Position numbers and translations under genes: made by a program. Shown piece after piece: positions 44,491 through 54,596 of a DNA stretch of 64,000 bases; position 1 is the first letter of the stretch; each line of letters begins with the position of its first letter. Under the pieces are notes generated by a model. It had not been told where the DNA came from. It ran no database searches and saw only the letters and a program-made list of their open reading frames with translations. The stretch is from Bacteroidaceae bacterium (GTDB lineage: Bacteria > Bacteroidota > Bacteroidia > Bacteroidales > Bacteroidaceae), in assembly GCA_017534535.1 (NCBI GenBank), contig JAFXVZ010000019.1, positions 186,001-250,000 of the forward strand. Direction: 5' to 3'.

Positions 44491-44878
44491 TGTTCAAATA
44501 GTCTTCCTCTGGACCTTCAGGCGACTTATATCCATCACCTTTTGCTTCTTTGATCAGATTGTCGATATGTTCAGCATAATCGAGCGAGTCATCCACAAAG
44601 AACTTCAGTTCTGGGATGATACGCAACTGATGACGCACTCTTTGCCCCAAGTCATAGCGAATGGTACGCATGTTGGTGGTGATATTCTTCAGCAACTCAG
44701 GTGCTATCTCAGAAGGGAAGATGCTGAGATACACCTTGGCGATACTCAAATCAGGGCTGATGCGTACGTTACTTACAGACACCAACACACCATGTGTGCC
44801 TTGTGTCTGTCTCTGAAACAAGTCACTTAATTCTTTTTGAATCAAGCGAGAAATTTTATTCTGTCTTGTACTGTCCAT
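44480..44878 (-). CDS. rbfA: Ribosome-binding factor A
   Basis: 132 residues. RbfA binds the 30S subunit during late 16S processing. It shows the KH-like fold with RLIQKELSDLF, VRISPDLSIAKVYLSIF, RYDLGQRVRHQLRIIPELKFFVDDS (in pieces) and an acidic C-terminal tail. Typical length. Co-transcribed with the downstream LolE-like gene. Confidence 0.95.
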   Translation of the reverse strand: MDSTRQNKISRLIQKELSDLFQRQTQGTHGVLVSVSNVRISPDLSIAKVYLSIFPSEIAPELLKNITTNMRTIRYDLGQRVRHQLRIIPELKFFVDDSLDYAEHIDNLIKEAKGDGYKSPEGPEEDYLNSEH

Positions 44879-44904
44879 TTTTCTTTATTCTTTTAATATT
44901 TGCA

Positions 44905-44912
44905 CAAATATA
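44905..44912 (-). promoter_or_regulatory. -7 box for rbfA
   Basis: TATATTTG on the minus strand, 26 bp before the rbfA ATG. Confidence 0.55.
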
Positions 44913-44937
44913 GTGAAATTTGGTGATAATCCCAAAT

Positions 44938-47094
44938 TCAGTTTGCAGTTACTTCAATCACTTTACTACTGGTGCTATAAGCGGAGAAGAGGTTGAGGCC
45001 CACTTGCATTAGGTATTCACCCGAGTAAGTCTTGGGCTCGGCATATTGCCCTCCTCGGGCATTGGGCATGCGGTTGATTTCTTGCACCTTGTATTGCTTC
45101 TGAGGGTCAAGACCTTGCAATTTCACTGGCCATACGGTTTCAGCATAGCGAGGATGGATGTCGAAAGCAAAGACTACGGCTTTGTCTTGGTTCTCGCTGA
45201 CATACATGGTGGAAGTATGATTACCCACGTAAGGAGAAACCAAGCGATACATGTCACCATCCAGAATTACAGGTTTTAAGGTATTGTAGTTGTGTATGGC
45301 TTGTTTACAGAAAGATGCCTCGTTTTCGTTCAAACCAGAGAGGTTGATGTCGAAGCCCAACTTGCCCATCATCGCCACATCCGTACTGAACTTGATGCTG
45401 GTGTTGCGATTCCAAGATGTGACATGTGAACAGATTACTTTGGAAGGGAATACCTGAGAATAGCCCCATTGGATATACAAACGCTCGATAGGGTCTGTAT
45501 TGTCACTTGCCCAAAATTCGGTGAAATACTTCAAAGCCTCGAAATCAGTACGGCCACCACCACCAGAACAGAGCATCATTGGCAAGTTAGGATACTTGGC
45601 TTTTACTCTTTCCAATATCTTGTAAAGCCCACGCACATGTTCAATATACAAATGTGACTGCTTCTCTTTCAGGTAGTATGAGTAGATATTGGTAATCGGG
45701 CTATTACAATCCCACTTGAAGAAAGCGATTTCAGGGTACTTTGTCATCAGGTTATCTAATACACTAAAAACGAAGTCCTGTACTTGAGGGTTACTCAAAT
45801 CAAGCACCAACTGATTGCGGAAATAATACTCGTCACGATTAGGCAGATGAATTACCCAATCGGGATGCTTTTCATACAACTCACTTTTGGGGTTCACCAT
45901 CTCAGGCTCAATCCAGATGCCAAATTTAACGCCTTGCTTCTTTGCGGCTTCTGTGAGATAGCCCACACCATGAGGTAACTTCTCCTGAATCTCCGTCCAA
46001 TCACCCAAACCCTGATGGTCGTCATTGCGAGGATACTTGGTACCAAACCATCCGTCATCCAGCAAGAAGATATCCAAACCAAAAGACTTTGCTTCACCCA
46101 TCAGGTTAACCAGTTTCTCCTCATCGAAGTTGAAGCTAGTGTTTTCCCAATTATTTAATAAGGTGTAACGAGTCTTTTCGCCATCCTTCACCTGATACTT
46201 AAGAGCCCAACGATGGAAGTTCCTGCTTGCCTCACCTATACCATTATAACTATAGGTAAAGTAGAAATCTGGTGTTCGGAATACCTCATTGGGATTCAGC
46301 TTATAAGCTGATGCGTAAGGGTTGATACCTGAAATCACACGCAAACCACCCAGTTGGTTTACCTCGAAGGTAAATTGGAAATTGCCTGTCCAACCAATGG
46401 AGCCCAAAATTACCTCACCCTCAGTCTCACTGGCTTCATCTCCCAAAGCCAATTGGAAGAAAGGTGATATAAACATATTGGCACGACTACCCAACTTGGA
46501 GTCAATGACCTTCTTACCATAATAGAGTGGTTGGGTGGAAGGACGTGCTTCCTCTGCCCAGTCGCCACTATATTCCGTCAAGAAATAATGTGCATTGTTG
46601 AAGTGGAGCATCGAAGATGCATACTTCTGCAATTCTATAGGCTTTTTCTCTTGGTGACTGATTTCTGTGAATGTCTTAATGAGGTTCTCATGGGCATATG
46701 CCACATAATGCAAAGTCACCGTTACAGGATATTTGTCGTCTTGTAAGGTCATGATAGTTTCAGAAACACCATCAGAAACCTGCTTCGCCTCATGCGATTG
46801 ATATTTCAACAACAATGAAGAGTTGAAGTCATTGTGCACTACATGGATGGCAGGCTCGAAATAGTCCTCCATACCATGCGTAATGTATGCCTCAGTGCCC
46901 AAGGACAATTGCGAGAGATCAGTTTGTGGATGTAAACGCTTGCCCAAATAGCTTTGGTAAAGCCTGCCATTATCGCCCACTTGAAACACTAGACTCAGGG
47001 CGTCAGTATCAATCTTTATTGCTGTTCGTGTTGCTGCAATCAACCATAGAGGCAAGCAACAAAACCATATTATCACGGTAATTCTTTTATTCAT
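44938..47094 (-). CDS. Secreted GH36 alpha-galactosidase
   Basis: 718 residues with a signal peptide (first 22 residues, ending LIAATR). N-terminal beta-supersandwich, TIM barrel, C-terminal beta domain as in bacterial GH36. FLLDDGWFG and FGIWIEPEMVNP mark the barrel. The nucleophile Asp is in FFKWDCN and the acid/base Asp in ASDNTDPIERL. It should release alpha-galactose from raffinose-type or galactomannan glycans in the periplasm. Its start overlaps the YfhO stop as ATGA. Confidence 0.93.
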   Translation of the reverse strand: MNKRITVIIWFCCLPLWLIAATRTAIKIDTDALSLVFQVGDNGRLYQSYLGKRLHPQTDLSQLSLGTEAYITHGMEDYFEPAIHVVHNDFNSSLLLKYQSHEAKQVSDGVSETIMTLQDDKYPVTVTLHYVAYAHENLIKTFTEISHQEKKPIELQKYASSMLHFNNAHYFLTEYSGDWAEEARPSTQPLYYGKKVIDSKLGSRANMFISPFFQLALGDEASETEGEVILGSIGWTGNFQFTFEVNQLGGLRVISGINPYASAYKLNPNEVFRTPDFYFTYSYNGIGEASRNFHRWALKYQVKDGEKTRYTLLNNWENTSFNFDEEKLVNLMGEAKSFGLDIFLLDDGWFGTKYPRNDDHQGLGDWTEIQEKLPHGVGYLTEAAKKQGVKFGIWIEPEMVNPKSELYEKHPDWVIHLPNRDEYYFRNQLVLDLSNPQVQDFVFSVLDNLMTKYPEIAFFKWDCNSPITNIYSYYLKEKQSHLYIEHVRGLYKILERVKAKYPNLPMMLCSGGGGRTDFEALKYFTEFWASDNTDPIERLYIQWGYSQVFPSKVICSHVTSWNRNTSIKFSTDVAMMGKLGFDINLSGLNENEASFCKQAIHNYNTLKPVILDGDMYRLVSPYVGNHTSTMYVSENQDKAVVFAFDIHPRYAETVWPVKLQGLDPQKQYKVQEINRMPNARGGQYAEPKTYSGEYLMQVGLNLFSAYSTSSKVIEVTAN

Positions 47095-49601
47095 ATCTTT
47101 TCAGCTTTTCTCTTTTTAATTTGCAAGGCGATGATGGCTATCACACCTATCAATAATAGGACCATAGCGATGTATGCGATAGTCTCAGTCACATGGATGC
47201 TCTGTGGGTCGAATGTCATCTGGATGGTATGCGAGCCTGCTGGGATGAAGAGTGTACGCAATACATAATCGGCACGAGCTAACTCCACAGGCTTCCCATC
47301 AATGGTTGCATGCCAACCATCAGGATAATAGACTTCTGAGAAGACGGCCACACCATTTAATGGGTTCTCAGAGTGATAAGTCACACTATTGGGTTCGTAT
47401 GCCGTCAGTTCTATTATGGCATCCTTCCCCACGTCGAGAGTGGTGACATTATGTAAAGCCTCCTTAAACTGATTATCTACCACTGCGGTGAGGTAGGGGT
47501 GCACCTCTTTCAGTTTGTCAAGCTCCTCATCGGCATTCGCCACATAGTTCACTTCATCCACAAACCACGCATTACCGAAGGCGTATGGATTCTCCACAGG
47601 CATCTCTCCCTCTTTAGTAGGTAAGATGAAATAACGGGTGTTGAGCATGTTCAGTGCATTGAACTTGTTGTGATCCACCTTTTCCATATCACCACCAGCC
47701 TCGACCATTGCTTGGTAAGCCACTTGCAACTCATTCTTTAAGCGAGTTTCAATCAACTCGTTATACCTACGCAATTTAGCTGCATGATAGCCACCTACAT
47801 TTTTATGCCAATATGAAGTGGTGTTTTCATTGAAAGGATTGCCCACGCTAAAGTTCAACACACGATAACTCAGGTCGGTATCCGCCAGGATGTACTTATC
47901 AGCCTCCGTCTGGGAAAAAGTAGTAGTTTTAATGTCTGGCTCCACAAACTGATTGTCATAAAGGTATCGCTTGTTGATTTGCCACATGTCAAAGAGACAT
48001 AGCAAGGCAATGGTACCAATCGTCAAGTCTTTATGCAACTTCCCTCTATAGAAAAGGAATAGAATTAACACACCCACCATAACGATAATGAAAGAACGCA
48101 AAGCATCTGATGATACCATAGCTGCACGCATTTCACTTAGATTGGCCATGATACCAGCTAACTCGTTGGCGGGAATCCCTCCCTGATCTACGGCATTTTG
48201 CAACATTTGTGCTTCTTGAACAGGGATGAAATCGGTAAAGGCGGAAGGGGAGATCCAGATAAGTAAGCTGAGGCCGGCAGTACCTAGTAAACTTACAAGA
48301 AAAGCTGGAGTCAATGGTTTCAACAATGATAGCTGCTCTATGATTTTTTTCAATGCTAGCATCGCTAACAAAGGTATAGTAAACTCTGCAATCACAAGGA
48401 TTGAAGATACAGCTCTAAACTTATTATATATCGGCACAAAGTCGATGAAGAAGTCGGTAGGAGGCATGAAGTTTTTTCCCCAAGAAAGTATTATAGAGAA
48501 GATGGTAGTTCCTAAAAGTGCCCATTTCATCGTACCTTTCACAATAAAACAGCCCAAAAAGAAGAGAAACAATACGAAGGCTCCTACATACACAGGACCA
48601 GCAGTACCAGGTTGGTCACCGAAATACTGGGGCAATGCACCATACAAACTATTGTACTTAGGGTTCGCCTTGGTCATAGCTGTCTTGTTCTCGTTTATGG
48701 CCACCGTGGCACCACCTTTGAAGTTAGGAACTAACAAAGTCAGTGTCTCGTCCACGCCATAGCTCCATTGTGTGATGTATTCTTTTTCCAATCCACCAGT
48801 GGCCGATGACCCAGCTCCAAGATGTTGCGTCAATTCGCTTTTACCACGCATGGTCTCTAAACTATAGGTATAGGTATGGTAGAGGTTACTGATATTGATG
48901 GCAATGCCCATCACACCTCCCAATGCCAAAACTGCCGAGGCTTTCAGGAACTGAGGCATGGTGTGATTGCGATAAGCCTCCACACCATAAGCAATGACCA
49001 TAAAAAGCATCACAAATAGGAAATAGTAACTCATCTGTACATGGTTAGAGAGTATTTGCAAGGCAACAAACAAGGAAAAGACGATGCCACCTTGCCAAAT
49101 TTTACCTCGATAGGCGAGCACCATACCTGCTATTGTTGGAGGGATAAAAGCCAAAGTAACGAACTTCCAGATATGACCAGCAGCTATGAGTATAAAGAAG
49201 TAGGATGAGAACGCCCACAACATACCTCCTAAAGCAGATAACCATGCAGACATGCCAAAAGCTCTTAATAAAATGTAAAAACCTAAGAGCATGATGAATA
49301 CCAATCGCACATACTCAGGCAACCAAAGTTGATAGACATTTTCTACCTGATGCAAAGTATCAGTTGAATTGTAGGAGGGTGAAATCTGATAGGTAGGCAT
49401 GCCTCCGAACATAGAATTAGTCCAACGGGTACGTTCTCCAGTTCGTTGAAAATACTCACTGGCTTCCTGACCAGCAGCTGCACCAGCCGTGGTATCATGC
49501 TGAAAAAGAATTCTCCCTTCGATGTCAGCAGGATAGAAATACACGAACGAGATAACCACAAATGTAAGTATGGAAATGATGTCTGGTATAATCTTCTTCA
49601 T
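47091..49601 (-). CDS. YfhO-family membrane protein
   Basis: 836 residues from ATG at 49601 (MKKIIPDIISILTFVV); the longer frame upstream crosses the -7 box. About 12 TM helices, a large loop after the first with FQHDTTAGAAAGQEASEY, and a C-terminal soluble domain (SEVYYPDGWHATIDGKPVEL), then a final TM helix. YfhO proteins are GT-C-like and in Gram-positives take part in glycosylation of teichoic acids; in Bacteroidetes the role is not established. Coupled to the GH36 gene. Confidence 0.87.
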   Translation of the reverse strand: MKKIIPDIISILTFVVISFVYFYPADIEGRILFQHDTTAGAAAGQEASEYFQRTGERTRWTNSMFGGMPTYQISPSYNSTDTLHQVENVYQLWLPEYVRLVFIMLLGFYILLRAFGMSAWLSALGGMLWAFSSYFFILIAAGHIWKFVTLAFIPPTIAGMVLAYRGKIWQGGIVFSLFVALQILSNHVQMSYYFLFVMLFMVIAYGVEAYRNHTMPQFLKASAVLALGGVMGIAINISNLYHTYTYSLETMRGKSELTQHLGAGSSATGGLEKEYITQWSYGVDETLTLLVPNFKGGATVAINENKTAMTKANPKYNSLYGALPQYFGDQPGTAGPVYVGAFVLFLFFLGCFIVKGTMKWALLGTTIFSIILSWGKNFMPPTDFFIDFVPIYNKFRAVSSILVIAEFTIPLLAMLALKKIIEQLSLLKPLTPAFLVSLLGTAGLSLLIWISPSAFTDFIPVQEAQMLQNAVDQGGIPANELAGIMANLSEMRAAMVSSDALRSFIIVMVGVLILFLFYRGKLHKDLTIGTIALLCLFDMWQINKRYLYDNQFVEPDIKTTTFSQTEADKYILADTDLSYRVLNFSVGNPFNENTTSYWHKNVGGYHAAKLRRYNELIETRLKNELQVAYQAMVEAGGDMEKVDHNKFNALNMLNTRYFILPTKEGEMPVENPYAFGNAWFVDEVNYVANADEELDKLKEVHPYLTAVVDNQFKEALHNVTTLDVGKDAIIELTAYEPNSVTYHSENPLNGVAVFSEVYYPDGWHATIDGKPVELARADYVLRTLFIPAGSHTIQMTFDPQSIHVTETIAYIAMVLLLIGVIAIIALQIKKRKAEKI

Positions 49602-49626
49602 AAGCTGTTTAATGATAATAATGGTG

Positions 49627-49634
49627 CAAAAGTA
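49627..49634 (-). promoter_or_regulatory. -7 box for the YfhO-GH36 operon
   Basis: TACTTTTG on the minus strand, 25 bp before the ATG at 49601. Confidence 0.5.
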
Positions 49635-49755
49635 ATAAAACTTTGGGGAATAATCACCTACTAAGCCGAACAATTAACGAAAATATAGCAGCTGTCCTAA
49701 TAATTCCACTCTTTGTTAGAGGAGGTCCCTTTTAGGGTGAGGGATTGTGTTGAGC

Positions 49756-50868
49756 CTACTCTATCAAATGGTAAACACCACCTACGAGTGCCTTCACCAC
49801 TCCCTTCATTTCTAAAGAAAAGAGGATGGGGGTGAGCCTGTAAATAGCCATATCGGCCTCCACCGTCAGGTTATTAATGTGCAGATCGCCTCTTGCTTTC
49901 AGTATTTTGACAATCAACGTCTCTTCTGGCGTCAAATCTACAAACAGATTGCGTTGAATGGCCTCAGGCTTAACACCTTTTTGTTGCCAACCCATAGCAT
50001 TGACCAAATCTTCGGCATTGGTAATCAAGGCGGCTTTGTTGTCTCTAATCAAGTTGTTGCAACCTTTCGACATCTCATCATTGATTCTCCCAGGCAAAGT
50101 GAAACATTCTCTATTGTAGGTATTTGCCAATGAAGCAGTTATCATTGAGCCTCCTTTCAGAGGTGATTCCACCACAAGAGTACAGTCAGCCATTCCTGCT
50201 ACGATGCGGTTTCTTGCCACAAAGTTAAACGGATCGGGATTTGTTTTGGGCAAGTATTCAGTTAACAAACCTCCATTGGACAACATATTAATGGCTGTCT
50301 GTCGGTGTGCAGGAGGATAGATTCTATCCAATCCGTGTGCCAATACACCCACGGTAGGGAGACCATTGGAGAGAGCTGCACGATGTGAATGGATATCGAT
50401 GCCGTATGCCAGTCCGCTGACAATCATTACATCTGGACATAGCACTTCTAAGTCCCTCACAAAATCGGCACAGAACTTTTTGCCATATTCCGTAGCCTTA
50501 CGTGTACCCACCATTGACACCACATGCAGACTATTTAGATTAGCCTGCCCTTTGAAATACAATACGATAGGGGCATCCTCACACTCTCTGAGACGGGAAG
50601 GATAGGATTCGTCTTTGATGGTAAGGCACTGGATGCCTTTTTTCTCGCAGAAATCCAATTCTTGCTCTGCCCGCTTGAAAGCTTCAGGGCAATTCAGCAA
50701 ATCTATTAACCGTTGATTCACTTCAGGAAGCAACTCAGGTAAGTGTAGCCGGTTCTCAAACACGGCAGTAGCACTGCCTATCTCATCTATCAAACGCTTG
50801 GCGTTGATATGACCGATACCTTCACATAGCGTCAAGGCAATGGAAGAAACTCTTTCATCGTTGTTCAT
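49756..50868 (-). CDS. dprA: DNA-processing protein DprA
   Basis: 370 residues. DprA loads RecA on incoming single-stranded DNA in natural transformation. N-terminal helix-hairpin-helix region (LCEGIGHINAKRLI), Rossmann-like core with VSMVGTRKATEYGK, VSGLAYGIDIHSHRAAL, GLDRIYPPAH and RNRIVAGM, and a C-terminal winged helix (ILKARGDLHINNLTVEADM). Complete. It follows the thioesterase gene by 39 bp, same strand. Confidence 0.95.
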   Translation of the reverse strand: MNNDERVSSIALTLCEGIGHINAKRLIDEIGSATAVFENRLHLPELLPEVNQRLIDLLNCPEAFKRAEQELDFCEKKGIQCLTIKDESYPSRLRECEDAPIVLYFKGQANLNSLHVVSMVGTRKATEYGKKFCADFVRDLEVLCPDVMIVSGLAYGIDIHSHRAALSNGLPTVGVLAHGLDRIYPPAHRQTAINMLSNGGLLTEYLPKTNPDPFNFVARNRIVAGMADCTLVVESPLKGGSMITASLANTYNRECFTLPGRINDEMSKGCNNLIRDNKAALITNAEDLVNAMGWQQKGVKPEAIQRNLFVDLTPEETLIVKILKARGDLHINNLTVEADMAIYRLTPILFSLEMKGVVKALVGGVYHLIE

Positions 50869-50907
50869 CGTTATGAGTTTTAGTTTATAAGTTATTTAGT
50901 TTTTAAT

Positions 50908-51309
50908 TTATAAATATTCAGCAAACAATTTGTCAAACATCTCCCCTCGCGTCAAGACTCCATTCTCCACACAGACGGCATCGACCACACCCCTCAGACT
51001 CAATTTGTTGTCACTTTTACGGAAGATGTCTTGGTAGAAAACAAATCGAATGCCCTCCCGCTTCAGATAGAGCTTGCTAACAAACTCATCATTACTTCGC
51101 AAAGGCGTCTTAAACGACATAGTGATTTTTGATACTACCACATCGATGCCTTGTTCATGCAACTCGGCAAAGCTGATACCGGTAGTGAGCAAAAACTCAT
51201 GACGAGTATGCTCCAGGTAATGCTGGTAATTGGCATTGTTCACAATACCCTGTAGGTCGCACTCATAGTCGCGTACCTTCATCTCCAGTTCATAAATGTA
51301 TTGGCTCAT
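50908..51309 (-). CDS. Hotdog-fold acyl-CoA thioesterase (4HBT/YbgC type)
   Basis: 133 residues. MKVRDYECDLQGIVNNANYQHYLEHTRHEF (seen in pieces) is the hallmark N-terminal motif, with the catalytic Asp in the DLQGIVNNANY segment. Single hotdog domain. The acyl substrate is unknown. ATG overlaps the stop of the U32 gene as ATGA, so the two are coupled. Confidence 0.87.
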   Translation of the reverse strand: MSQYIYELEMKVRDYECDLQGIVNNANYQHYLEHTRHEFLLTTGISFAELHEQGIDVVVSKITMSFKTPLRSNDEFVSKLYLKREGIRFVFYQDIFRKSDNKLSLRGVVDAVCVENGVLTRGEMFDKLFAEYL

Positions 51310-52580
51310 GGTTCTAGTCCTTTAAATTGCATCATCTCATGGGTGCTTACCAACTTAAACAGTTTATCGGATGGACGAATCTTCTCCACTTTCAGTGAGA
51401 AATGTTCACCTTTATGCACCGTTTGTACAGGCTTCAGGTTCACACGTGTTTCTTCCAAGGTTAAGAATATAGCTCCTGTAGTAGGACCCGTTATCAACAC
51501 CTTATCACCTACATTCAGTTCTGCTGCTTCACACAGGAACTCAGCCACACCTATGTTATTGAAGTATTTGATACCTTTGCCCACATAAATCTTACGTTCC
51601 GTAGCAGCAGAGCCGTAGGTATGTGTCCATTCACCCAGACGCTGACCTAGATAATAGCCATTCCAAAAGCCACGATTGAACACCGTACTGAGGCGTTTGT
51701 CCCAATCAAGAATCTTCTCGGCAGAGAAAGTGCCGTCAATCACACTTTCGATGGCCTTGCGATAACACTCCGCCACAATGCGCACATATTCTGGTCCTCT
51801 CGCCCTGCCCTCTATCTTGAATACCCGAACACCTGCATCCATCATCTTATTGATGAAATGAATGGTCTTTAGGTCTTTGGGTGACATAATGTACTTATTG
51901 TCTATCTGTAGTTCATCGCCAGTGTCCTTGTCGGTTACAATGTAACCTCTACGACAAATCTGGCGACATTCCCCTCTGTTTGCAGACTTATTCTCCTCCT
52001 GCAATGACAGGTAGCACTTGCCCGATACTGCCATGCATAAGGCACCATGACAGAACATCTCGATGCGTACTTGTTCACCACTGGGGCCGCAAATGTTCTC
52101 CTCCACGATATGCCGATGAATCTCTGCCACCTGATCCAAGTTCAACTCCCTAGCCAGTACCACCACATCGGCAAATTGGGCATAGAACTTCAACGCCTCC
52201 ACGTTACTGATGTTAAGTTGCGTACTCAGATGTACTTCTTGACCTATACTTCGTGCATAGGTCAATACTGATATATCCATTGCTATGATGGCACTGATAC
52301 CAGCTTCCTTGGCTGCATTTACGATGGCATGCATTTGCTCCATGTCATTATCATAAATGATGGTATTTACCGTCAAGTAACTTTTGATGCCATGTTCATT
52401 ACATATGGACGCTATCTCACGCAGGTCGTCAATGGTGAAGGGGTTGGCAGAGTGCGAGCGCATATTCAGCTGTCCTACTCCGAAATACACCGAGTTGGCA
52501 CCTGCCTGAATGGCAGCTTGGAGGGAGTCCCTTGACCCCACAGGTGCCATGATTTCAAAGTCGTTGATGTTATATTGCAT
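51306..52580 (-). CDS. U32 peptidase-family protein (TrhP/RlhA-like RNA hydroxylation)
   Basis: 424 residues. MAPVGSRDSLQAAIQAGANSVYFG is the usual U32 start. The signature EMFCHGALCMAVSGKCYLS carries the Cys residues thought to hold a metal or iron-sulfur centre, with more Cys in RGECRQICRRGY. Family members of this length include TrhP (tRNA U34 hydroxylation, with prephenate) and RlhA (23S rRNA). Which applies here cannot be told. Next to dus and dprA. Confidence 0.87.
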   Translation of the reverse strand: MQYNINDFEIMAPVGSRDSLQAAIQAGANSVYFGVGQLNMRSHSANPFTIDDLREIASICNEHGIKSYLTVNTIIYDNDMEQMHAIVNAAKEAGISAIIAMDISVLTYARSIGQEVHLSTQLNISNVEALKFYAQFADVVVLARELNLDQVAEIHRHIVEENICGPSGEQVRIEMFCHGALCMAVSGKCYLSLQEENKSANRGECRQICRRGYIVTDKDTGDELQIDNKYIMSPKDLKTIHFINKMMDAGVRVFKIEGRARGPEYVRIVAECYRKAIESVIDGTFSAEKILDWDKRLSTVFNRGFWNGYYLGQRLGEWTHTYGSAATERKIYVGKGIKYFNNIGVAEFLCEAAELNVGDKVLITGPTTGAIFLTLEETRVNLKPVQTVHKGEHFSLKVEKIRPSDKLFKLVSTHEMMQFKGLEP

Positions 52581-52622
52581 ATCTTTAAGACATTTGAGTG
52601 TGCGAAGTTAGTGGTTTTTTCT

Positions 52623-52630
52623 TATCTTTG
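52623..52630 (+). promoter_or_regulatory. -7 box for the dihydrouridine synthase gene
   Basis: TATCTTTG, 52 bp before the ATG at 52683. The nearest TTTG upstream is at 26 bp, beyond the usual spacing. Confidence 0.5.
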
Positions 52631-52682
52631 CAAAGAATTGGCTGAATAGATGACTTTACTAGCCTCGATTTAATGAAAAGAC

Positions 52683-53669
52683 ATGAAGATTGCTAACCTT
52701 GATTTTGGAGAATGCCCCATATTCCTGGCTCCGATGGAGGATGTCACTGATCCTGCTTTTCGCTTGATGTGCAAGCGTTTTGGTGCAGATATGGTCTATA
52801 CCGAGTTTATATCGAGCGATGCCTTGGTACGTTCGGTCAACAGCACGATGCGTAAGTTGAACATCAGCGAAGAGGAACGTCCTGTGGCCATCCAGATTTA
52901 TGGCAAAAACACTGATGCCATGATAGAGGCAGCTCGCATGGTGGAAGAAGCTAAGCCCGATATCATCGACCTGAACTTCGGATGTCCTGTCAAGAAAGTG
53001 GCTGGCAAGGGAGCAGGGGCAGGTCTATTGCGTGACATTCCCAAGATGTTGGAGATTACCCGTGCCGTGGTGGATACAGTCAAGCTTCCCGTCACCGTAA
53101 AGACGCGTTTGGGATGGGATGAAAATAGCAAGATTATCGTGGATTTGGCAGAGCAGTTGCAGGATTGTGGCATCAGTGCCTTGACCATTCATGGCAGAAC
53201 TAGGGCACAAATGTACACGGGCGAAGCCGACTGGACACTGATTGGCAAGGTTAAAAAGAACCCTCGCATGCATATCCCCATCATTGGCAATGGTGACATC
53301 ACCACTCCCGAGCGTGCCAAAGAGTGTTTTGACAAGTATGGAGTGGATGCCGTGATGATTGGCCGAGCCTCCTTTGGTCGCCCTTGGATTTTCAAGGAAG
53401 TGAAGCATTACTTGCAAACAGGTGAGCCTTTACCACCTCTAAGTGCCGAGTGGCGATTGAATGTCTTGCGTCAAGAAGTACTGGATAGCGTCAATCTCTT
53501 GGATGAGCGTCGTGGCATCCTTCATGTACGTCGTCACATAGCTGCCAGTCCTCTTTTTAAGGGCATCCCCAATTTCCGTGAAACCCGCATTGCGATGCTT
53601 CGTGCAGAAACAAAAAAAGATTTGTTTGATATATTTGATAAGCTTGACTTAAGCAGCTTTCCTGAATAG
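52683..53669 (+). CDS. tRNA-dihydrouridine synthase (DusB-like)
   Basis: 328-residue FMN enzyme reducing uridine to dihydrouridine in tRNA. LAPMEDVTDPAFR, the active-site Cys in LNFGCPVKKVAGKGAGA, TVKTRLGW, LTIHGRTRAQMY and IGRASFGRPWIF match the DusB group. Length normal. The final 21 bp overlap, tail to tail, the end of the PAP2 gene. Confidence 0.94.
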   Translation: MKIANLDFGECPIFLAPMEDVTDPAFRLMCKRFGADMVYTEFISSDALVRSVNSTMRKLNISEEERPVAIQIYGKNTDAMIEAARMVEEAKPDIIDLNFGCPVKKVAGKGAGAGLLRDIPKMLEITRAVVDTVKLPVTVKTRLGWDENSKIIVDLAEQLQDCGISALTIHGRTRAQMYTGEADWTLIGKVKKNPRMHIPIIGNGDITTPERAKECFDKYGVDAVMIGRASFGRPWIFKEVKHYLQTGEPLPPLSAEWRLNVLRQEVLDSVNLLDERRGILHVRRHIAASPLFKGIPNFRETRIAMLRAETKKDLFDIFDKLDLSSFPE

Positions 53670-54596
53670 CCAACTTGTAAACACATACAGCAAGTATCCA
53701 GAAATCCACCCTGCAAAGATATCAATCAAATAATGCGCTTGAATATAGACAGTAGAGATACATAATAAGATATAGAACGGCAACATCCACAACGTCAACT
53801 TCTTACTACTTCTCCATCCCATCAACATGATAATTGTTGAGATGCCCACATGCGAGCTGGGGAATGCTGCTGTTGGCCTCTCACCTGCTTCATGTGACAG
53901 TTCCAACAAATGGTAGAAGAACCCTTGCCCCTGCTCTGTATAAGGCATCAACTCAGGATGAAGATTGAAATAATCGCCTACAGCAGGGAAGATGCCAGCC
54001 AGTACATTCTCCTCGCCAATGGCAGGGAAATAGAACTGAGGGCCAGCAACAGGCAACACCATATATATAATATAGTAGATGAAGAATGAAGCCGTTAGCA
54101 CAAAGCCTATCTTCTCAAACAGGTCGAAATGCTTCACGAAATACCAGCATGTAATCACTGCAATAAGGGGGAAATAAGCCACATATCCCATATTCAGCGG
54201 TTCACTAATCCACATTTGCGGATAACAGCGATGGAACCAATAGGCTGGTTGGGCATTGAAAATAGCCTGCTCTGCATCGGCAAAAAGATGGTCGAGGTTA
54301 GGTAACAGACGGTTGAACTCAAAGGTGTCAGGATACCAGTAGCTCAACAGCGCTAATTGGAAACCCACACGCAGAAAAGCCGTCACCTTGCAGGGGTACT
54401 TGTGATACACCACCACCAAAGCCAAAGTCACCACCACAATCGCCAGTCTCTCCAACAGCATTAGCATCGGATGGTCCATTTGCCCATAGAGTACCACGAT
54501 AGCGATGGAGGTAAGTAGGGTATAAGCCATTGCCACCTTCTCAATCAGGAACTCTCCTTTGCTGGGTCCTATTCTTTGTAACCAATCTAAAGCCAT
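53649..54596 (-). CDS. PAP2-superfamily membrane phosphatase/phosphotransferase
   Basis: 315 residues, six to eight TM helices. C-terminal PAP2 motifs are clear: AAFPSSHVG (motif 2) and AHYLIDIFAG (motif 3); the KxxxxxxRP motif 1 is not obvious. This pattern fits the PAP2_3 (inositolphosphoceramide synthase-like) subgroup. Bacteroidales make inositol and sphingolipids, so a lipid head-group reaction is plausible but unproved. It overlaps the upstream epimerase gene by 10 nt. Confidence 0.83.
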   Translation of the reverse strand: MALDWLQRIGPSKGEFLIEKVAMAYTLLTSIAIVVLYGQMDHPMLMLLERLAIVVVTLALVVVYHKYPCKVTAFLRVGFQLALLSYWYPDTFEFNRLLPNLDHLFADAEQAIFNAQPAYWFHRCYPQMWISEPLNMGYVAYFPLIAVITCWYFVKHFDLFEKIGFVLTASFFIYYIIYMVLPVAGPQFYFPAIGEENVLAGIFPAVGDYFNLHPELMPYTEQGQGFFYHLLELSHEAGERPTAAFPSSHVGISTIIMLMGWRSSKKLTLWMLPFYILLCISTVYIQAHYLIDIFAGWISGYLLYVFTSWLFRKAA

